A DNA stretch of 29,447 nt from Chrysochromulina tobinii (Eukaryota; Haptophyta; Prymnesiales; Chrysochromulinaceae), in the NCBI GenBank assembly GCA_001275005.1, contig JWZX01001704.1, forward strand, positions 1-29,447, in the 5' to 3' direction. How positions within the stretch are numbered: the first letter of the stretch is position 1; the number at the start of each line of letters is the position of its first letter. A program made the position numbers and the translations under genes. The notes beneath the pieces were generated by a model. It did not search any database, was not told the origin of the DNA, and worked only from the letters and a program-made list of their open reading frames with translations. Positions 7,216 through 13,212 of this stretch are shown here, one piece after another.

Positions 7216-9297
7216 ATGTCCGTGCGCGAGGTCGTAGGAATGGCGCCATCGACCGACGCTCTCCTCGCGTCAGTGATCCTCGCACTGAGCGTGCTCACGC
7301 GCGTGGCGATGCTCGAGTACCCGCGCGAGGTGGTCTTTGACGAGTACCACTTTGGTAAGTTCGTGAACGGCTACCTGCGCGGCGAGTACTTTTTCGACAT
7401 CCACCCTCCGCTCGGCAAGCAGGTCCTCGCGCTCTTCGCGTGGCTCGGCGGCTACGCGGCGGAGCAGGCATGGGCTCAGATCGCGGAGCCCATCCCAGCG
7501 TCCTTCAACCTGTACGCGCTGCGCATTGGCCCCGCGCTCCAGGGCGCGGCGCTGCCGCCGCTGCTCTTCCTCGCTGGCCGCGCATTCGGCCTCTCGCAGC
7601 CTGCGGCGACGCTCGCGGCGGCGGGCGCCCTCTTCGACACGTGCATGCTCGTGGAGCAGCGGCTCGTGCTCACCGATGCGACGCTGCTCCTGGGCATCAC
7701 ACTCCAGCTCGGCGCGTGCGCCGCCGCCGACTGGCACCCGTCACTCTCCCGAGCCTGGCTGGCGCGGCTCGCCGTCGCGGGCGTGGGCATCTCGCTTGCC
7801 GTCTCGACGAAGATGACCGGGTTCGCGACGGTGGCGGTCGCCGGCGTGCACTCGCTCATCGCACTCTACCGCGCGCGCCACCACGGCGCCTCGTGGCGTC
7901 TTCTGTTGCTCGAGGCAGTCGCTCGAGGCGTCTTGTTGCTCCTGCTGCCGCTGCTCGTATACGTTGGCTCCTTCGTGCTGCATCTGGCGCTGCTGCCGTC
8001 GACAGGGCCGGGAGTCAAGTTTATGACCAAGGCCTTCCGAGCCTCGCTCCGTGGAGACGTGTACGCCGACGTGTACGCCGCCGCCGCCGCCGCCGCCGCC
8101 CCCATCACGGCCCGAGAGACCGTCGAGAGCGCGGACATGGCGACTGCCATGGCGACTGCCATGGCAAGCCTCGCGCCCTCGACGGCGCCCTCGATGGCGA
8201 GCGCGCTGGTGAACGCGAGCGCGCCCGTGACGGCGCCCCTCGGCCTGATGGATCGCATCATCGAGCTCAGCCGGGAGATGGTGCGTGCGAACGCGGCGAT
8301 CAAGAAGACGCACCAGTGGGGCTCGCGCTGGTGGGAGTGGCCGCTTATGCTCCGCTCGGTCCTCTACTGGCGAGGCAAGCACGCGCCGTATGCGAGTCAT
8401 GAGGGCATCTCCCCTCGACCTCCCGATGCGCTCGAGGCGCGTATCTACTGCATCGGCACACCGATCGTCTGGTGGCTGTGCGCGGCCGCCCCGTGCCTCT
8501 TCCTAATTTGGGTGCTGGCACGCTCGACTTGCCCGCACCGGCTCCCGCCCTACCTGAGGCGCATCCCCGCCCCGGACGGCGCGGCCGCCTCCGAGGGCGA
8601 GGCCGCGGCTGCCCATGCGGCTGCCCATGCGGCTGCCCATGCGGCTGCCAACGGCTCCGAAGCGCCCGAAACGGCGCTCCCGAATAGGAAGGCGGTGCCC
8701 GACACGGCGCTCGACGGCGCGCCGAGTGCTGCAGCACCATCGAGTGTTGATGGTGCTGCGGGTGCCGCCGCCGCGCCAACGGCCGATGCGCCCGTGAGCA
8801 TGCCGCCAGGTGCACCTGCGCCAGGCGCGCCACCCACGCTGTCAGCGCCGCCATCCCCGCCGCCACCGCCGCCGCTTCCGCCGCCTCTAGGGCCGATGTC
8901 TCTCCTGAGCACGGGCTGGCTGCTCCTGCTCGGCTACGCGCTCAATTGGCTCCCATTCATCCTGGTCGAGCGCGTGGCGTTCCTGTACCACTTCCTTCCA
9001 TCACTGCTGCATGCCTTGCTCCTTCTCGGGCTGGTACTCGATGTCGCAGTGCCACCTATCAGCCTCCTCTTCGGGCGCATGCCCATACTAAGCGCCCACG
9101 TGACGCATGGGCCCGACGAGCCGCCACCCCTCGGCACAGAGGCGGCGCATGCAGCCAACGGTCGGCGCTGGCTCCTATCTGGCTTCTTCGTGTATGCGAT
9201 GGGCGGCTGCTTCGCCTTCTTCGCGCCGATCGCGTACGGCGTCCCTCTTACCAAGCACGAGTTCGACTCGCGCATCTGGGTGTCCTCGTGGCGCTGA
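7216..9297 (+). CDS. protein O-mannosyltransferase (GT39/PMT family), MIR-less
   Basis: A multi-pass ER membrane enzyme that transfers mannose from dolichyl-phosphate-mannose to Ser/Thr. The start is taken at the Met at 7216; Mets at 7114 and 7240 are also in frame. The first lumenal loop has the catalytic acidic pair in VFDEYHFGKF, followed by FDIHPPLGKQ, both PMT hallmarks. LYALRIGPALQG carries the conserved Arg before the next transmembrane helix. Several Leu/Ala-rich membrane helices follow. The C-terminal block GYALNWLPFILVERVAFLYHFLPSLLHALLL (in part) is the PMT C-terminal four-helix region, and FAPIAYGVPLT near the end is also typical. The MIR domain usual in the large lumenal loop is absent. 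That loop (~8050-8400) and a second one (~8540-8900) hold Ala-rich and Pro-rich low-complexity sequence, including a run of Ala codons and (AAAH) repeats. The stop follows IWVSSWR. Confidence 0.88.
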   Translation: MSVREVVGMAPSTDALLASVILALSVLTRVAMLEYPREVVFDEYHFGKFVNGYLRGEYFFDIHPPLGKQVLALFAWLGGYAAEQAWAQIAEPIPASFNLYALRIGPALQGAALPPLLFLAGRAFGLSQPAATLAAAGALFDTCMLVEQRLVLTDATLLLGITLQLGACAAADWHPSLSRAWLARLAVAGVGISLAVSTKMTGFATVAVAGVHSLIALYRARHHGASWRLLLLEAVARGVLLLLLPLLVYVGSFVLHLALLPSTGPGVKFMTKAFRASLRGDVYADVYAAAAAAAAPITARETVESADMATAMATAMASLAPSTAPSMASALVNASAPVTAPLGLMDRIIELSREMVRANAAIKKTHQWGSRWWEWPLMLRSVLYWRGKHAPYASHEGISPRPPDALEARIYCIGTPIVWWLCAAAPCLFLIWVLARSTCPHRLPPYLRRIPAPDGAAASEGEAAAAHAAAHAAAHAAANGSEAPETALPNRKAVPDTALDGAPSAAAPSSVDGAAGAAAAPTADAPVSMPPGAPAPGAPPTLSAPPSPPPPPPLPPPLGPMSLLSTGWLLLLGYALNWLPFILVERVAFLYHFLPSLLHALLLLGLVLDVAVPPISLLFGRMPILSAHVTHGPDEPPPLGTEAAHAANGRRWLLSGFFVYAMGGCFAFFAPIAYGVPLTKHEFDSRIWVSSWR

Positions 9298-9772
9298 CCT
9301 CTCCTTTTTAGGCAACTCGACTCACGCGGCTGGGTGTCCTTCGTGACCGGTGAGACCCCTTCCTAATTTGGGGCGCCGGTGTGCGCGAGATGCTGGTCCG
9401 GTCTTGTGCGGTGCCCGGTCCAGTGTATCGCTTAACACGGTGTCGTGAGCGTCTTCCGATCTTCCACACTCGCTCAATGAGCTCTCTGACTCTGTCACCG
9501 TCCGTGTCCACATGGCACGGCACTCTGACACTGTGACACACACGGACCCGACCCCAGACCCACGGGTGAACGGCATGCAGGATCCGGACAACGAACAACT
9601 CAAGACACAACATTTTCCACACTTGCACACCAAGCTCTCTTCGTCTCTTGCACCTCCCGTGAAGGAATCCTCTTAGACACCTTCACCAGCCGCCGTCGCC
9701 AACATGTTGTGTGGAACCCGCGGATAACCAATCCTGGCTGCTGCCTCGTCCCCCCCGACGAATGGGACCGTG
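9298..9772. other. convergent spacer with a degenerate copy of the PMT 3' end
   Basis: Between two convergent genes. 9316-9345 repeats, with a few differences, the last coding bases of the PMT gene (9262-9291), and is preceded by a pyrimidine tract and AG (CTCTCCTTTTTAG at 9299-9311) that looks like a splice acceptor. The remainder (9380-9772) has no recognisable gene. Confidence 0.5.
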
Positions 9773-11710
9773 TTATGTGCCCCTCAGTCGGAGCGTCAGA
9801 TGAAGGATTGACCCCAGCGTGATGTTGTAGTCGGCAAGGGTTCGCCCATCCTCTAATTGACACGCGGACCCTGCAAATCTGCCGATGAGCCGCTGCTGGT
9901 CAGGGGGTATGCCCTCCTTTTCCTGGATCTGTTCCTTCACGTCTTCGATCGTCTCCGACAGACTGACACACAGCGCGATTGTTTTCCCTGTGAGGGTCTT
10001 GACAAACAGATTCGGTTCTTCATGTCGATCACTGAAGCGAATTTTAATCTTCTCCTCCTGCAACGCCATTGTTCCAAAGGATTTCGCTCCGCGGATTACG
10101 TTCTTGCACTGGGCTCTGAGCTGCGGAAGCACGCGTAGCTGCCACCCGTCCGGGCAAGTCAGAGGCAGTTCACTGACGGCCGCGAGCATCGACAGGACAT
10201 ACTCCTCTTGTGACGACGTGGCGTCGACCTCGAAGCCGGTGCGGTGCGACCTGTAGTCGTCGTCTGCATCAATGACTAGGAGAGGTACGGTGACCACGCC
10301 CTCCCACGGCATAGTGACCATCACATGAATTTTGGTACCTCGCAGCGGCGTCTCATCATCGTGCCCTTCCTTAGAGCAGCCTAGCCCAGATAGAAGGATC
10401 GCATCTGCGCTGAGCGGCACAGAAAGCTGGAAAATTCGTGTCGATGCACGGGCGAGGGCGGTCTTGAGTCGTCCGACAGAGGCTTCCACACGGAGAGGCT
10501 GAAAGAAGATATTATGACGGACCTCCAGCCTTCTGCAAATTGTCAACTCCATGATGCTACAGGTATCGGAATCTGTTAAGAATGGGGCGAGCTCCTGCGC
10601 GACTACCTCCTTTACGTCGGCCGTTGCCATTCGAACGACTGCCGGTGGCGTGAGCACGTCCTCGTCCGTGAACGCGCTCGAAGCATCGCGGAGGGCGGCA
10701 ACGGCATCGGAAATCGGAGGGCGCAGCGATGGTTCCGCGAGCCACAATGCAGTGCACATGTCGCTGAGGACGGGCGGCGTGCCCTCTGGCAGTGGGGGGC
10801 GCCCCCCCTGCAGAACATGAAGGCCAATCTGCATCGGCCCCGTAAAGTGTGGAAAGGGCGGCGCGCCCGATACCATCTCGAAGAGGCACATGCCAAACGA
10901 GTAGACGTCCGCCGGCTTGCCGTAAGGCTGATTCATCAGCACCTCAGGCGCCGCATATGCAGGCGTGCCCATCCCGTGTGTCATGGTGGCGCACGACGAA
11001 GGCCTTGCCGAGCCAAAGTCAGAGAGAGCGCATGGATGCTCAACCCGGAGCGCATCCTGCAGCGACGCGCGCAGAAGAATGTTTGCAGGCTTGAGGTCGC
11101 GATGCAGCAAGTTGCGCGAGTGGAGGAAGTTCAGTGCATCGGCGATGCACGAGCCCAAATGCAAAGTTAGCCGAAACTCCAGTGGTGTCGCCCCGGCAGA
11201 GGCTATGGCTGAGGTGAGGTCGCCAGCCGGGCACCATGGCGACACGATATACGCCTCAGGAGGTGGGCACGTGCCGATCACCATGAGGATCCCAGGGTGA
11301 CGCGCCTGCTTCACGATCTCAATCTCGCGAAGTTGCTGAGTGGTCAGACCACGGTCCCCCGAAGTGACATTCAGCTGCTTGACAGCGACCTGTTGCCCAC
11401 GGTAAGTGCCCTGATGCACTACGCCTGCTACGCTGCGATGGACTAACATACCAACCACCACGTCGCGAGGATCGACGCGCATCATCTGACGATCGAGAGC
11501 TTCCACGACTGCGCGAATTGCTAGATTGACCCTCCTGGCATCGGGCCTTGGGATGACTCCTTCACGACAGCGGAAGGGACAGCGATCGATCTGGTCCAGG
11601 TGTGTCGAACAGAAAGTGTGGCCGCAGCCGAGCGTCACGGGCTCATGATACGGTTCGAAGCAAATGGCGCAGGCAAGGTGCTCGTCAAAGGCTTCGGTTG
11701 GCGCCGCCAT
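9773..11710 (-). CDS. RING finger - TKL-like protein kinase - ubiquitin-like fusion
   Basis: A single 645-residue frame. Residues 14-48 form a RING-type zinc site: [13 protein letters not shown], then CPFRC (ligands C14, C17, C29, H31, C34, H37, C44, C48; the last pair is spaced by three residues rather than two). Residues ~85-345 are a complete kinase: AVKQL with Lys111, [11 protein letters not shown] with Asp205, SDFGSA with Asp231, YAAPEV, and [15 protein letters not shown], which is TKL style. Residues ~350-565 are not recognised. Residues ~567-645 are clearly ubiquitin: [30 protein letters not shown] and LRLRG. The ubiquitin part differs from the canonical form by a four-residue insertion around FAG, loss of the K48 and K63 equivalents (SAC, TLG), and a C-terminus of Gly-Thr. 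RING domains recruit E2 enzymes, so the protein may couple phosphorylation to ubiquitin signalling. Base composition looks less GC-rich than the flanks. Confidence 0.88.
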   Translation of the reverse strand: MAAPTEAFDEHLACAICFEPYHEPVTLGCGHTFCSTHLDQIDRCPFRCREGVIPRPDARRVNLAIRAVVEALDRQMMRVDPRDVVVGMLVHRSVAGVVHQGTYRGQQVAVKQLNVTSGDRGLTTQQLREIEIVKQARHPGILMVIGTCPPPEAYIVSPWCPAGDLTSAIASAGATPLEFRLTLHLGSCIADALNFLHSRNLLHRDLKPANILLRASLQDALRVEHPCALSDFGSARPSSCATMTHGMGTPAYAAPEVLMNQPYGKPADVYSFGMCLFEMVSGAPPFPHFTGPMQIGLHVLQGGRPPLPEGTPPVLSDMCTALWLAEPSLRPPISDAVAALRDASSAFTDEDVLTPPAVVRMATADVKEVVAQELAPFLTDSDTCSIMELTICRRLEVRHNIFFQPLRVEASVGRLKTALARASTRIFQLSVPLSADAILLSGLGCSKEGHDDETPLRGTKIHVMVTMPWEGVVTVPLLVIDADDDYRSHRTGFEVDATSSQEEYVLSMLAAVSELPLTCPDGWQLRVLPQLRAQCKNVIRGAKSFGTMALQEEKIKIRFSDRHEEPNLFVKTLTGKTIALCVSLSETIEDVKEQIQEKEGIPPDQQRLIGRFAGSACQLEDGRTLADYNITLGSILHLTLRLRGT

Positions 11711-11953
11711 GAAGATGCGATCTCGTAAAAACCTCCGAGTAATACGAATTACCTTCCATGTCCTTCTTTAAAAATAGAGGCTGCGATACGGCGTTCTATT
11801 TCGAGAGTGTTCGGCAGGGAAGAAAGGTTTCAAATCAACTTTTCCAGCTCCGCCGCGGAGCTTGTTTTCAAAGCGAGTGAAAGGGTCCGCTCGGGCGCTT
11901 TTGTGCCGACGAGAATGGGGCATCTCAGCTGCCAGAAAGGATCAATTCCTTGA
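11711..11953. promoter_or_regulatory. divergent promoter region between kinase fusion and 2OG oxygenase
   Basis: 243 bp between two divergent start codons, so it should hold both promoters. It is AT-richer than the genes and includes an AT-rich TTTAAAAATAG at ~11768, a possible TATA-like element. Assignment to either gene is inference. Confidence 0.35.
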
Positions 11954-12844
11954 ATGACACCTGAGCAGCTGTGTGCGTCGCTTCGCACGCGCAGCTATGC
12001 GGTGGTGCCGCTGCCTTTGTCCGTGTCCTCCGCTGTGCGCTCACTGGTAGCTGAGATGCCCCATTTCTTTGGTGACGAGAATGCCCGTGAACGGATAGGA
12101 CTCACGCATCCAGCTTTCGCATCGGACGGCACACCTACTTACCGTGGCTACAGCGAGAGTGACGCTCGCAAAGTGCTGTTTGCACGCCTCACAACATCGG
12201 CTACATGCTCTCCGTCACCTACTGCGCTGCCATCGCTCCAAGAGGCGTGCCGAGAGCTACACGCATTTTCGCTCAGCTTACTCGAGGCCCTTGCCATCGA
12301 GCTGGTGCGCTCAGACCCTATGACCCTCACCCGTCTTGCCGACCCGATTCCTTCCGCCTCGGCTGATGGCGCCGCTCCCGCGGAGCTTAGCTCGCTCCTC
12401 TCTCTCTTTCGGTACCGTCCGGGCGCTGCTACTCCGTGTGCCGAGCACGTGGATTACACACTCATCACTGTTGCACCTTTTGCGAGTGCCGCCGGGCTTG
12501 AGGTGCTTGACTTGGCCGAATTCCGCTGGAGATGCCCCGAGAAGGAGGCAGAAGGCGTCGGATTCGCCGGCGGTACGCACGCCATGAATGCTATCGTCAT
12601 GGCGGGCGAGACTCTTGAGTACATCACTGGTGGCGAGATCAGCGCGACCACCCACCGTGTTGTGCCCGCTTTCGGCGCAGTCCCCCGTTTCTCGAGCCCT
12701 TACCTGCTGTACCCGCGTGGTGACGTGCGGCTCGCGCGCTGCGTGGTACAACCAAGCAGTTGCGGAGAGGAGCCAGAGGCGCCGATCGCGCAAGATTTTA
12801 TCCGAGCGTCGCAGCTGCAGAAGACAAGTGCCGTGTACTCATGA
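11954..12844 (+). CDS. 2-oxoglutarate/Fe(II)-dependent oxygenase (isopenicillin N synthase-like)
   Basis: A 296-residue soluble protein. The N-terminal part (RTRSYAVVPLPLSVSSAVRSL) resembles the substrate-lid region of plant DIOX-type enzymes. The iron facial triad is visible as H165-x-D167 in AEHVDYTLITV and a distal H234 in TTHRVVP. The 2-oxoglutarate-binding R-x-S is R245-F-S247 in PRFSSPYLL. The order and spacing (HxD ~69 residues before the distal His, R-x-S 11 residues later) fit the isopenicillin N synthase/DIOX superfamily. Within GLEVLDLAEFRWRCPE the usual GLQVL...W pattern is seen. The reaction is an oxidation coupled to decarboxylation of 2-oxoglutarate; the substrate cannot be told. 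The length is about normal and all catalytic residues are present, so it is likely active. It is divergent from the RING-kinase gene and converges on ThiD-TenA. Confidence 0.85.
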   Translation: MTPEQLCASLRTRSYAVVPLPLSVSSAVRSLVAEMPHFFGDENARERIGLTHPAFASDGTPTYRGYSESDARKVLFARLTTSATCSPSPTALPSLQEACRELHAFSLSLLEALAIELVRSDPMTLTRLADPIPSASADGAAPAELSSLLSLFRYRPGAATPCAEHVDYTLITVAPFASAAGLEVLDLAEFRWRCPEKEAEGVGFAGGTHAMNAIVMAGETLEYITGGEISATTHRVVPAFGAVPRFSSPYLLYPRGDVRLARCVVQPSSCGEEPEAPIAQDFIRASQLQKTSAVYS

Positions 12845-13212
12845 ATGAAAATGGACCGACAGACTGGTGTCGAGAGTTCAGCTGCTTTTTTCGCCCCAAC
12901 AAAAGCCGTAGCTTCATTATCTACCCACAACTCGAGCGAACATCTCAGCTCCACGGGGGGCCCAGCTGCGGCTTTTATTCAATTGGATGCGCGTCGCCCG
13001 ACACTCCGACCGGACGCGCCTAAGACGCGCCGCCCGGCCCGTGCGAGCACACGACGTCACGACCGCGCCCCCTGCGCGCCGGAATCCTCGGCTCATTGCC
13101 TGAACTCTGCCTCTCTCTCTCTCTCTCTCGGCTCTCGAGCCCGCTTGCGTTCTAATGGAGGGCGCTCGCCACGGCGCGCGCGCTCGACGGGCTCAAAGAA
13201 GACAACTGGACA
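12845..13212. other. convergent spacer with a (CT)n microsatellite
   Basis: Lies between the ends of the oxygenase gene and the ThiD-TenA gene. A (CT)9 run occupies ~13110-13129. I see no gene in either strand; open frames here are short and unlike known proteins. Confidence 0.5.

Noticed and set aside
10000-10300. Plus-strand frames opposite the RING-kinase-ubiquitin gene
   Set aside because: Short and without motifs; the minus strand encodes clear ubiquitin and kinase sequences.
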